The notes below the pieces were generated by a model that saw nothing but the letters and a program-made list of their open reading frames with translations, was not told where the DNA came from and made no database searches. From Sepiola atlantica (lineage: Eukaryota > Mollusca > Cephalopoda > Sepiida > Sepiolidae), in contig OY744520.1 in the NCBI GenBank assembly GCA_963556195.1, forward strand, positions 8,362,491 through 8,426,490: a DNA stretch of 64,000 bases. The letters run 5' to 3'. Position 1 is the first letter of the stretch; each line of letters starts with the position of its first letter. Below are positions 13,501 to 21,189 of this stretch, piece by piece. The position numbers and the translations under genes are program-made.

Positions 13501-16500
13501 ATTTAAAAACAAAAAAATTCAGTTATAATTTATTTCACGCATAAAAAAAAATAAAATACAGATGTTGCCCTCTACATTTTTAATTGTTTTTGTTACTGAA
13601 TTTTAAAAAAATTTTAAAAAAACACTAAAAAAAATTTAAACATTCTCAATGTATTAAAGCTTAACGTAAAAATAATCTTTTTTCTTTTTGGTTTTTCAAT
13701 CGATCTTTAGGCTCATTCTATGTTAAACTTACGTCGCTTGGCCTTGATTAAACTTTGACTCCTTGTAAACCAGTAGAAATACTTGATTCATCCGACTCTC
13801 AAGTATTTCCACTGGTTTACAAGGAACCAAATTTTAATTTTTTTTTCTTTAAAAGAAAGTCTCTCTTGTTATTGGAAATAAATATTCCGTATTGACAAAA
13901 CTCTTTTTCTTCAGGTTGGACAGGAGATTGAAGTACGGCCTGGAATTGTAAGTAAAGAGGAAGATGGCCAATTGTCTTGTAAACCAATCCTGTCACGAAT
14001 CCTCTCGCTTCTTGCTGAACAGAACGATTTACAATATGCCGTTCCTGGAGGATTGATTGGTGCGTGCCGATTCTTATTTACTCTCTTTTTCTTTTTTGAA
14101 ACTTTTGTGGAATCGTTTGGAATTTTTTGCCATTTGTTTTTAGCAAATTTAAAAGCTGTTATTTAAGGATCAATCCTCTGTTTGCTAAACCTTGGCTCTA
14201 TGATCAAATGGTATACACAGGATGTGTATTTCATTAAAAATGTCATCTGATTATGCACGTGAGATGGACTGACCACATCACCAACTTTTTGGGGTCATTC
14301 GACTGGCTCAGTTATCGATTAAAGGAGATGAAGAGATGCCTTTGATGGTTTGAATACTCCACAGATTGCCAGCTTGGAACATGTTTAGTGGTGCACCTTG
14401 CGTCGGAAAAAAGATTCCAAAAAACATGGGTAATTGGAAACCTGGCTGTGATATCTGACCTGAAAGGATCTTCGAACTAAGAATTTATGGAATCTGACGT
14501 GGGGGTAGGAGAAATGGCTCAACGTCGTCACTGGATGCGATGTACCACCAGGATTAGACGTGAGCAATTTCTGGTGCTGTTGAATCGTTAGAGCCAGCTT
14601 GACCCACTAAGTGTGAAAGTTGAATAAGAAGACTTCAGTCATCAAATGTTGTTGACATCCTTTTCTGCAGATTCCCCCAGCATTGCATCGATATCAAATA
14701 TGTTGAACATAACTCATAAAGGTTTAGAAAGTTACAAATCCCTTCATTTGACTCGTTTATCAGTTAAATAATACAACAATTGGTTTACAAAAATAAAATA
14801 TTTCTTTAAATGATCATAAATGTAGCAGAATCAAAAATCTGTTTTCATCCTCCAAAAATGTTTGTTCCGGTGCGTTCGTATGATTACCCCCGAAAGCTGA
14901 CTAGAAATTTAGTGAATTATGCTCATCACGCATCTTCAAACTAAACAAAACTCCAATAAATAAAACATAGTAAATAATTGGGAAAATGGATGGAAAAAAA
15001 TGAACCAAATTAGGGGGGGGGGGGGTACAGATAAAAAAGAAATAGCCAAGCAACAGAATGTAGTTGAAACTTCTCAACTAATGACTGCTCCCTCAAAAAG
15101 ATTTTTTTTTTTTTTAAATATAGTTCACCCCAGACAAGGCAAGTTGTTACTGAGAATTAGGGTGTAAGTTTTGGGGGGTCATCCTAAATTGGGAGCTGTG
15201 CAGCGAGGTGGTTGTTTACGTTAGTTTTAAATTTCTGCATGTCTGGAGCAGGGAGGAAGTTTCAAAGGCCGGCAGTTCGAGGAAAGAAGCTATTGGAGTA
15301 GAAGGCACGCCGGCATCTGGAGACCTCCACAGTGAATAAATGGGATTTAGCTGATTGTTGGGTTAGTTGAGCAGAGCACCAGAGCAGCAAGTTCATCCGA
15401 GCACATTCCATTGAAGTACTTGTAAAACAAGCACAAGGATTCAACATTGCTGCAATGGGACAGGGACTGGAGCTTGGTGGATAGTGAGAGGGATCTATCA
15501 GATTAGCTACTCTTTTTGTTTTGTTTTGTTTGACCTTGTGTAAGAGGGAGAGACTAGCAGATGGTGCACCAGCCCAGATATGGCAACAATACTCCATGCA
15601 TGGACGGATAGTGGCCTTGTAGAGATGTAGGATACTGTCAGGTGTGAGAAGTTTTCTAGCACGGTAGAGGGAGCCCACTTTCTTTGCAGCAGCCTTGGCA
15701 ATGTCTTCTTTGTATTTGTTCCAATTCATGTTACCAGTGAATGTTAGGTCGCAGAGTTTGAACATTGGACTGTCAGGATATGCAACATTCACATCAAACA
15801 ATGAAGATTACAACACCCACTTCACATTCACTTCACATTCACAAAACTAAAAAGTTAAACACAGCTATTGGCCCAGATGAAATTCACTCCCAGTCCTGGA
15901 AGACCACAGTACTTCTACAGATATTTGATGACCGCTGGTACACAAACAAATTTCCAAAGTCATGGCTCAAATCTATTATCCCAATTCCAAAACCTGTCAT
16001 TGTCTGGTTTGACACTAAAAATGCTGATGACTTTTGTTTACATGATAGATGGCATAGTTAATCATTTTGAGAGCGCATATCGAGGCTGACTGGAAGGTAC
16101 CAATCTCTTGAAACTGTGTTTAATTTCTGTTTGATCTGTGGTGATTATGCGAATGGTTGATCCCTGAAGTTTGAAAGAGATTCCAAAAATGTCCAATGTT
16201 GCTGACAATTAAAAAAAGATTTTCAACCAAACGATAAACTCTAAAATTATTTTTTTAATATTTTTTTTTACAGGTGTTGGTACCAAGATGGACCCCACGT
16301 TATGCCGTGCTGACCGAATGGTCGGTCACGTCCTTGGAGCTGTTAAAGTCCTCCCTGAAATTTACACAGAATTGGAAATTTCCTATTTCTTGTTGAGAAG
16401 ATTGTTGGGAGTGAAAACAGAAGGAGACAAAAAGGGAGCGAAGGTAAATTCGGAAAACCTCCGGAGAAAATTTTTTTTTTTTTTTGTTGAGATGAGAAAA

Positions 16501-18973
16501 TAGTTTTTTTATATACATTTAACAGTCAACCTATCAGCATTGAAATAGGTGGTATCTTGCTTTTTTAATATATCTATTTGCATGTATAACAAACTCTGCT
16601 AAATGTGGAAATGAAGGCGGGTGAAATGGGTTGATTCACAAAGTTTTAGTTTAACGATATAAAAAAAATGCTCCTTTTTTCTTTTTCTCTACAAAGATAG
16701 CAAGAAGGTAGTAGTACTATTTAACCAGTATCTGGAGAGAAAGCGAGATATAGCCAGTGAAAAGAGACTTAATTTTTTTTTTTAGATATGTAAATAACAG
16801 AACCTATTAGAATTATTTTGAAACTACTAAAATTTATTCAATTATGAAATAAAACTAAAATTATCTCTATTTAATTTTTTTTTGGGGGGGGGGGGATAAA
16901 TAGATAATAGTACTACTATTACAATTGCTTTAAAAAAAATTATTTTCAAATATTCCGTAAGCCGTTTTAAAAAAAAAAAAAAAAAAATGAAATACTTTCA
17001 AATTGATTTACAAATGAGTCTTGCTTCTATGTACACTTTTTGTCTATATTTAAATAGTAACTAAATCTATAAAAAAAATGTACAGAATTTAAACTTAATT
17101 TACTTTTTAAAAATGGCTGTAGTAATTACTTTCCAAAGAAATATGGCTCAATATATTTTTTTCTTGAATATATTTAAATAAAACTTTGAAAGATGTGAGA
17201 ATTTAGATTAATCGATTTAAAAAATTATGGTTTTTAGGGCTTTTTTTAACTTCTCACCTGTGGAACACGTTACTGCAGGAATGTTTCCCTCTAGACTACA
17301 ACATGGTTGTTTTTAAGTCCAATGTCAACAAATATCTCATGTTGTGTGAATTAATCATAGTTCTTGACCTTTCATAGTACTGTCAATTGAAAATCTCACT
17401 AACCCTTATCCTCGCATGGCTTTTGGCCTCGTTAAGGAGTGAACCATTAGTATATAAAAAATCTGTCATGCTCAGTACTCTCTCCTGGGGATAGGGGTGC
17501 TATTTTTTTACCGATTTTTTAATAAGATGGAAGAAATTTCCTGTGTAGGGCAGTTTTTATTTGAGATTCCCCCTATCCCTCCTAAATCTGCATTCAACAA
17601 AATCAGTCGATTTATCAACTTGAATTTTCTTTTTATGTAACTAAATTAGGAAATGATTTTAATGTTTATGTAATTCTCCTTCTAGTTGTATTTATTTTTA
17701 AAAAATTTAGTTGACCTTGCAAAGTCTTTTTTTTTCTTTTTCTTTTTAAAATTTTTTCCTGATTCAAATCCTCTAACCCAACGTCAATGTATGAGTGTGT
17801 GTGTTGCGTGTGTAATTGAAGGAGTTTAATTTTTCTTGCTTTGATTATTTCTAGTTTTACTGAGCTGTGATTCACACTTTTTTGTTTTAAAGGTGCAAAA
17901 ACTTGCCAAGAACGAGACTTTGATGGTCAACATTGGTTCCTTGTCCACTGGTGGCCGTGTGCTGGCAGTGAGGGCCGATTTGGCCAAAATTGTGCTTACT
18001 TCACCGGTCTGCACTGAAATTGGAGAGAAAATTGCTCTCAGCCGAAGAGTCGAGAAACATTGGCGGTAAGTGTTGAACTACAACCTCTTGTTAATTGCAA
18101 TTCATGTCGATGGGGTAATCTTAGGACAAAAGCAATGTCGTGTTTCTAAAAACATGGAAGAAAATTGGATTTCTTTTAGTTATGAAAGGCCATAATAACC
18201 TTGGGCTTTTTTTTACTGAACATGAGACCATTCTGACAGTAACATAGTCTCAGCCGTAATTTTTTTTTTCTCTCCCTTAACCCACGCCTGTCTTATTATG
18301 AGACTTTGAAAGTGAGCTTCTATTGACATAGGACGGATTATCACAAACAGGCGCTCTCTGGAATCGAGACAAAGTGCATCTAGCAACTGTGACTAAGTGG
18401 TGTTTTAACTAATGACACAAGAATGTTCCCCCGCGTGAATATGATCAGCCGTCAGTGTCATTTTCGTAACTCCAAGATCAGGGACAAATGTGGCTTTAGA
18501 GATGAAGCAAGCTTGCCTGGAATGGGGGGGGGGGGGGTGCATGTGTGAGCTATTGTTAGTCCCCCTTTTTTACAAAGGAAAATAATTCAAAGCAGCCACT
18601 TGGTGATACTCTTGCAAATTGTCCTTCCTCTGTGGCTAATCATAATCGCTGCAAGTCTATAAAACATTATCCATCTCTCCCATACATCCACCACCAAAAA
18701 TTTACTTATCTAATAACGACAACAAAAATTCACCACCAAAAATTTTGATGTGAAGACGAAAAAGTTTAAGTTTACAAGACTGCAATGAAGTTCAAATTAG
18801 TTGTTTTAATCTATTTCACTGGGTCAGATTTTTTTTCCCACATTTTCATGTTTTTGTTTAAATAGTTGTACTTAAACTGAAATTACTTTTTTTTTCTCTT
18901 TGAATTTAGGTTGATTGGATGGGGTCAGATTCGTCGTGGTCTTACCGTTAAGCCTTTGGGTCCCGATGAATAA
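1455..18973 (+). CDS. EIF2S3: eIF2 gamma subunit (ten 3'-terminal coding exons, 5' end missing)
   Basis: This gene encodes the GTPase subunit of eIF2, which carries initiator Met-tRNA to the 40S ribosome in the cytoplasm. Ten exons join in consistent phase: 1455-1520, 4461-4582, 5971-6065, 11185-11343, 12260-12394, 13249-13343, 13915-14059, 16274-16443, 17893-18065 and 18910-18973. They total 1224 nt, or 407 residues plus stop. Animal eIF2 gamma is about 470 residues, so only about 65 N-terminal residues, with the P-loop, are absent. Visible motifs in order are the switch-I segment [16 protein letters not shown], a Cys-rich knuckle (CDSPSC and CDRQGC), G3 DCPGH, G4 NKID, G5 SAQLK, then the two beta-barrel domains ending near WGQIRRG. 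All introns begin GT and end AG. No exon has a stop or frameshift, so the gene looks functional. Identity rests on near-continuous match to the family as I know it. Confidence 0.97.
1527..2115 (+). repeat. 73-bp tandem repeat, 8 copies
   Basis: The marker caacatttgttg recurs at 1583, 1656, 1729, 1802, 1875, 1948, 2021 and 2094, exactly 73 bases apart. The first copy lacks about 7 bases. The array starts within 7 bases of the splice donor of the EIF2S3 exon ending at 1520. The copies are nearly identical, which indicates recent expansion. Confidence 0.97.
2116..3300. other. EIF2S3 intron with old dispersed repeat
   Basis: No coding exon seen. The 2200-2760 stretch has the look of an old retroelement tail, but I cannot name the family. 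Confidence 0.4.
3395..3612 (-). mobile_element. tRNA-type SINE copy
   Basis: Read on the minus strand, a box-B-like gaaggttcaatcct (about 3583-3596) is followed by a unique body. The 3' segment is ctgaagaag...ctgaaac at 3439-3407, a hammerhead-like core. tRNA-headed SINEs are known from cephalopods. The family assignment is inference. Confidence 0.5.
3718..3990 (-). pseudogene. Tc1/mariner-type (IS630) transposase C-terminal fragment
   Basis: The minus strand encodes [11 protein letters not shown], a stop, then [20 protein letters not shown] and about 34 more residues to a terminal stop at about 3718. SPDLNxLDY with the preceding PDFIxxYEWP is the signature before the last catalytic acid of DDE/D transposases in this superfamily. 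The expected Trp codon has become TAG. Upstream, in another frame, KDTVAWLE is visible, so there is also a frameshift. It lies antisense in an EIF2S3 intron and cannot be active. Confidence 0.75.
4066..4382 (+). repeat. 53-bp tandem repeat, 6 copies
   Basis: aacttatagaataaatctgt begins at 4072, 4125, 4178, 4231, 4284 and 4337, each 53 bases apart. Copies differ only at an a/g site. The array ends about 80 bases before the acceptor of the exon at 4461. Confidence 0.96.
4461..4582 (+). CDS. EIF2S3: EIF2S3 exon b (zinc-knuckle region)
   Basis: This exon is 122 nt, entering in phase 0 and leaving with AG of an Arg codon. It encodes [12 protein letters not shown] and continues to CDRQGC and KFQLLR. 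The two CX4C pairs resemble the zinc knuckle kept in yeast and insect eIF2 gamma. As I recall, part of it is lost in vertebrates. The acceptor is ctttgtacag and the donor gtaagt. Confidence 0.95.
4583..5970. other. EIF2S3 intron, no feature recognised
   Basis: AT-rich, with several poly-T runs (for example 5496-5511 and 5840-5857). Open frames here are low-complexity Lys-rich artefacts. Confidence 0.6.
5971..6065 (+). CDS. EIF2S3: EIF2S3 exon c (G3 DCPGH)
   Basis: This exon is 95 nt. Its first base completes Arg, then it reads [20 protein letters not shown] and [11 protein letters not shown], and it ends with G of an Ala codon. DCPGH is the G3 motif that binds the magnesium and gamma-phosphate region of GTP. 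The acceptor is tttgtttgcag and the donor gtcagt. Confidence 0.96.
6066..7260. other. EIF2S3 intron, AT-rich spacer
   Basis: No gene seen. Short duplications occur at 6362-6385/6416-6437 and at 6901-6915/7047-7060, the latter reading tttacatgtaaac-gctct. No THAP domain was found ahead of the P-element remnant. Confidence 0.5.
7270..8990 (+). pseudogene. P-element (THAP9-like) transposase remnant
   Basis: Pieces of a P-type transposase follow in order over about 1.7 kb in different frames. They are [20 protein letters not shown] and [16 protein letters not shown] (7305-7440), then [20 protein letters not shown] (7580-7640), [14 protein letters not shown] (7735-7780) and [15 protein letters not shown] (about 7820-7866). 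After a hairpin come [20 protein letters not shown] (7938-8000), [17 protein letters not shown] (8320-8375), [14 protein letters not shown] (8480-8530) and [10 protein letters not shown] (about 8620-8650). P transposases use an RNase H-like core with a GTP-binding insert. The N-terminal THAP DNA-binding domain is not visible. Several frameshifts and stops show it is dead. It sits sense in a 5.1-kb EIF2S3 intron. No terminal inverted repeats were identified. Confidence 0.85.
7801..7938. repeat. 66-bp near-perfect hairpin inside the P-element
   Basis: Arm 7801-7866 and arm 7873-7938 are inverted copies with one mismatch and a 6-base loop. The left arm is the transposase coding sequence ([20 protein letters not shown]). 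The right arm is an inverted copy placed where the conserved RNNW motif should continue. Confidence 0.95.
8991..9464. other. EIF2S3 intron, no feature recognised
   Basis: AT-rich sequence between the P-element and a LINE fragment. I see no coding signal. Confidence 0.5.
9465..10760 (-). mobile_element. Jockey/CR1-like LINE fragment (reverse transcriptase)
   Basis: Read on the minus strand from 10760 to 9465, it shows [45 protein letters not shown] and [14 protein letters not shown]. The RT palm follows, with [35 protein letters not shown] and MFTDDTMLY, then [15 protein letters not shown] replaces the usual Y/F-A-D-D. Stops and frameshifts are present between 9890 and 10210 and at about 10555. 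It lacks the 3' part of the ORF, so it was deleted after insertion. Fragments of the same family recur at 15150, 17252, 35518, 42420 and 54930. Confidence 0.85.
10761..11184. other. EIF2S3 intron, no feature recognised
   Basis: No recognisable gene. The segment may include decayed LINE 5' sequence up to about 10850. Confidence 0.4.
11185..11343 (+). CDS. EIF2S3: EIF2S3 exon d (G4 NKID)
   Basis: This exon is 159 nt and starts with CT, which completes Ala. It reads [20 protein letters not shown] and later [24 protein letters not shown] is the guanine-specificity motif G4. The acceptor is accttttcag and the donor gtgagt. The intron before it is about 5.1 kb and full of transposon debris. Confidence 0.96.
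11344..11936. other. EIF2S3 intron with polypyrimidine tract
   Basis: A T/C-rich run spans about 11360-11470. The segment 11720-11930 has higher GC and could be a decayed dispersed repeat. I do not recognise it. Confidence 0.4.
11937..12172. repeat. gatatttacat simple-sequence array
   Basis: Irregular iterations of atgatatttacat fill this intron segment and end about 90 bases before the acceptor of the exon at 12260. Confidence 0.9.
12260..12394 (+). CDS. EIF2S3: EIF2S3 exon e (G5 SAQLK)
   Basis: This exon is 135 nt, entering with GT of a Gly codon and leaving with G of a Val codon. It reads [20 protein letters not shown] and ends at TSEPRLI. SAQLK is the G5 motif, and the exon ends where domain II of eIF2 gamma begins. 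The acceptor is cattttccag and the donor gtgagt. Confidence 0.96.
12395..13248. other. EIF2S3 intron, unassigned
   Basis: The part at 12590-12930 is less AT-rich than its flanks and may be a decayed repeat. I see no coding exon. Confidence 0.4.
13249..13343 (+). CDS. EIF2S3: EIF2S3 exon f (start of domain II)
   Basis: This exon is 95 nt, starting with TG that completes Val. It reads [20 protein letters not shown] and ends at LKGVLT in phase 0. The acceptor is tttttcatag. The donor gttggt is weak, and its bases repeat the GTTGG that opens the next exon. The 13343 boundary is the only position giving both a GT donor and the family reading VLxVGQEIE. Confidence 0.92.
13761..13824. repeat. 26-bp hairpin in EIF2S3 intron
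   Basis: Arms 13761-13786 and 13799-13824 are inverted with one mismatch and a 12-base loop. It lies 90 bases upstream of the exon at 13915. Confidence 0.9.
13915..14059 (+). CDS. EIF2S3: EIF2S3 exon g (domain II)
   Basis: This exon is 145 nt in phase 0. It reads [20 protein letters not shown] and ends at [12 protein letters not shown] plus G of Gly. The acceptor is tttttcttcag and the donor gtgcgt. The [20 protein letters not shown] part is close to animal eIF2 gamma. Confidence 0.95.
14060..15140. other. EIF2S3 intron, unassigned
   Basis: No exon seen. The block at 14240-14650 is moderately GC-rich and may be old transposon DNA. Poly-G (15014-15025) and poly-T (15102-15113) runs follow. 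Confidence 0.4.
15150..15801 (-). mobile_element. Jockey/CR1-like LINE 3' fragment
   Basis: The minus strand reads [40 protein letters not shown] and [20 protein letters not shown]. After an indel it reads [20 protein letters not shown], then [18 protein letters not shown], and stops at about 15165. This is the thumb and C-terminal region that follows the RT in this LINE family. It lies antisense in an EIF2S3 intron and meets an oppositely oriented RT fragment at about 15840. Confidence 0.85.
15842..15995 (+). mobile_element. Non-LTR reverse transcriptase finger fragment
   Basis: The + strand reads [15 protein letters not shown] and then [19 protein letters not shown], the finger motifs at the start of Jockey/I-type reverse transcriptases (GPDEI...W...IPIPK). 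Similarity stops abruptly after about 50 residues. Confidence 0.7.
16274..16443 (+). CDS. EIF2S3: EIF2S3 exon h (domain II to III)
   Basis: This exon is 170 nt and opens with GT completing Gly. It reads [20 protein letters not shown], then [20 protein letters not shown], and ends GAK in phase 0. The acceptor is tttttttttacag and the donor gtaaat. Confidence 0.96.
16444..17250. other. EIF2S3 intron, AT-rich
   Basis: AT-rich DNA with homopolymers, including poly-G at 16883-16894 and poly-A at about 16969-16987. No gene seen. Confidence 0.5.
17252..17377 (+). mobile_element. LINE ORF2 C-terminal remnant
   Basis: One open frame reads [20 protein letters not shown] and [10 protein letters not shown] to a TAG. 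LWNxLPxECFP...FKSxVNKYL is the C-terminal signature of the Jockey/CR1-like family seen elsewhere in the window. Confidence 0.75.
17378..17892. other. EIF2S3 intron, unassigned
   Basis: Probably includes LINE 3' UTR to about 17460. The rest is AT-rich with no recognised feature. Confidence 0.4.
17893..18065 (+). CDS. EIF2S3: EIF2S3 exon i (domain III)
   Basis: This exon is 173 nt in phase 0. It reads [20 protein letters not shown], then [14 protein letters not shown], and leaves with CG of Arg. The acceptor is tttgttttaaag and the donor gtaagt. Confidence 0.96.
18066..18909. other. Last EIF2S3 intron
   Basis: No exon or named repeat was recognised. A poly-G run at 18525-18537 is preceded by a less AT-rich block (18275-18520) that may be a decayed repeat. 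Confidence 0.4.
18910..18973 (+). CDS. EIF2S3: EIF2S3 last coding exon
   Basis: This exon is 64 nt. Its first base completes Arg, then it reads [20 protein letters not shown] followed by TAA. This is the usual C-terminus of eIF2 gamma, with an acidic end. The acceptor is tttgaatttag. Confidence 0.96.
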
Positions 18974-19216
18974 TTTTCACTGAACTTGTAATGAAAGTAC
19001 GAAACTAAAACCTTTGAGTCAGTTGCAACTTAGCGTGTCGATCATTTAAAGATGAAAACAAGATCAGCGTGTGAGGAACAAAAATTGCATATGTCATAAA
19101 ATGTGGCTACGGAAATCGGTTGCCTCGATTGTAAAATGTTTCAGGACATCCTTACTGCATGCAAAAACCAAGTGACTTGTGGACAGTTTGCATCGACAAC
19201 AAAATACTAAGATTTC

Positions 19217-19222
19217 AATAAA
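19217..19222 (+). promoter_or_regulatory. Poly(A) signal of EIF2S3
   Basis: A canonical AATAAA lies 244 bases after the stop codon. The 3' UTR (18974 to about 19240) shows no repeat I recognise. Cleavage is expected 10-30 bases downstream, before the repeat-rich intergenic DNA. Confidence 0.75.
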
Positions 19223-19267
19223 TGAATATTTCTTGAAAACATTTTCTATTTAGTCTGACAGATTCTT

Positions 19268-19326
19268 TCATTTTCATTTGTGTTGATCATTCAGGTTCTT
19301 CGCAGCTTATTAACGATGTTCAATGC
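19268..19326 (+). repeat. Direct repeat copy 1 beyond EIF2S3
   Basis: About 57 bases around gtgttgatcattcaggttct recur at 21126-21182 with about three differences. The copies are 1.86 kb apart in the same orientation. Confidence 0.9.
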
Positions 19327-19329
19327 TAC

Positions 19330-21120
19330 TTACTGAAACTGATATATTGCGCACAACCAAATGTTATAGGTCCGCCATTTGCAATTTGTCTTAAAACATT
19401 ACTTTTCAAATAATGATCAATATACTTCCAACCTTAAACCTGAGATCGAGATGTAGTATCCATTTTGAGGGTGAGATACTTATTAACTAGACAGAAGAAT
19501 GCCCCTTTTGAGGGGGTTGGGGTGCTAAATATCCCTCCACATTAAAATCCCAGATTTAATAAAAAGCCGTGAATTCTTTTCATTTTTGAGTTTCCTTTAT
19601 TACGAAACATTGATATATACGTAAAAGAACCACCATTCTGATTTTCCAATGTAAAGATAGAATTATTGACAAAAAAATGTGGTAGACACCATGAAAATAA
19701 TTTATTTAATAAAATATTTGCTAACTTGCAAAGTTTTGATACCAAGTAAATATCAACATTTTTTTTTATTGATACTTTTTAGTTATGGATTTCAGGCACT
19801 GATTATTTAACTGTTTTTGACAGTTGTTCATATTTGCTATGTGAAATCTCGTAAAAATTTAAGACTGCAGCAGAAAGGTGACCCCCACAATTAACCGATT
19901 TACTAATGAAAATATTATTAAAAAAAGTAAACCCTAGGCAACGCTGTATCGGGATAGTTAGTAACTAATAAAAATCACAGTTGCAGGATCAATGAGTCAT
20001 GGAATAGAGAGACCATCGTGTTCAAATCCATGTGAAATATTTAAAAATTTGTGCATTTTAACACGGATTGATTTGAAGCTTCCAAGAGAATCTAGTTATG
20101 ACTCCCTGCATTCCAATCTATTCAACTTAACTATAATGAAATCATCACTTTTCTATTTTATTGCCTTTTCATGGCATCAAATAAACTTACAAACTTATTC
20201 CTCATATGTATGTAACTTAATTTGCACACTTTTATTCCTCTGCTTTGTCAATCACTTTTTTATAAGGTATTCCCGACCAAAATTTTCTTTTTATTACATC
20301 AAAAAAATCTTTTAATGTGGACACACAGATCTTTGTGTGTGTTGCAAATATCTAACTTTATTGAAATTTTCCGTATATAACTAAAAATGCAGACGGAAAA
20401 ATCCTTACAAATGTAATGTCTTCTTGTGGTAAATTAAAAAGAAAAATGATAATGGAAGCAATAATTATTAGATCAAACCCGTCTAAATATTGAGCAAAAT
20501 TTGATTATTTTGAAACTTTACTAAATTTTTAGATGTGGAATTCAAAAGAATGTTTGTCTTTGTAATAGCAAAACTTTTTCAGATATTTTAACTTGGGTGA
20601 ATTTATCCAGTTTTTAACTCAACAAAAAAGCGGCAGACAACAATTTAAAAATTTGGTTTAAGTAAAGCTTTAAACTTCAAATTTAAAATAAGTTTGAAAA
20701 AAACAAAAAGAAAACAATGTTTTCTAGGCAAATTAAATTTTCTTTCTGCAGTTCCTCTCTTTAGTGATTTGCATCAAGTTTGTTTTATATAGGCTTCTGC
20801 TATAATACATCTGGAACGTTCCATACAAATGTTGAATCCATCTGTGAAAGATTTAATAAAGGCCATCGAAAATAATCACTTGTTTTTGTTGGACTTGAAA
20901 ATTTGATTACTGGACGGAGATGGAACATCAATAACTTGTCCCCTCAACCTATTGTCGTTGGCAGTGATAAGTAAAGTATCCAGAGCTAATTTATCACAAC
21001 TGCTGCAGTTCATCGGATTCACTGGGTGACTTTTCTTTTTATTGCGTTAGAGGTGTAGATGAATTGACTTGTTTTATTCATGTCAAGTAGTTACAAATGC
21101 AAAGAACGGCTTCCAACTAA
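19330..21120. other. Intergenic, mostly unassigned
   Basis: AT-rich. The stretch aaccctaggcaacgctgt near 19930 resembles a LINE tail that recurs near 52240, 53260 and 54130. A 107-codon open frame at 19992-20315 has no motif. The minus strand at 20882-21055 has a 57-codon frame containing MNCSSCDKLALDTLLITAND, which I could not identify. Confidence 0.4.
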
Positions 21121-21125
21121 ACTTC

Positions 21126-21182
21126 ATTTTCCTTTGTGTTGATCATTCAGGTTCTTCGCAGCTTATTAACTATGTTCAATGC
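21126..21182 (+). repeat. Direct repeat copy 2
   Basis: Second copy of the segment at 19268-19326. It ends where decayed LINE sequence begins. Confidence 0.85.
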
Positions 21183-21189
21183 TAAGACA

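Noticed and set aside
14385..14567. 60-codon minus-strand frame
   Set aside because: No recognisable motif. Interrupted neighbourhood and likely decayed repeat.
19992..20315. 107-codon open frame as a gene
   Set aside because: AT-driven composition, no motif, no splice context. Likely chance.
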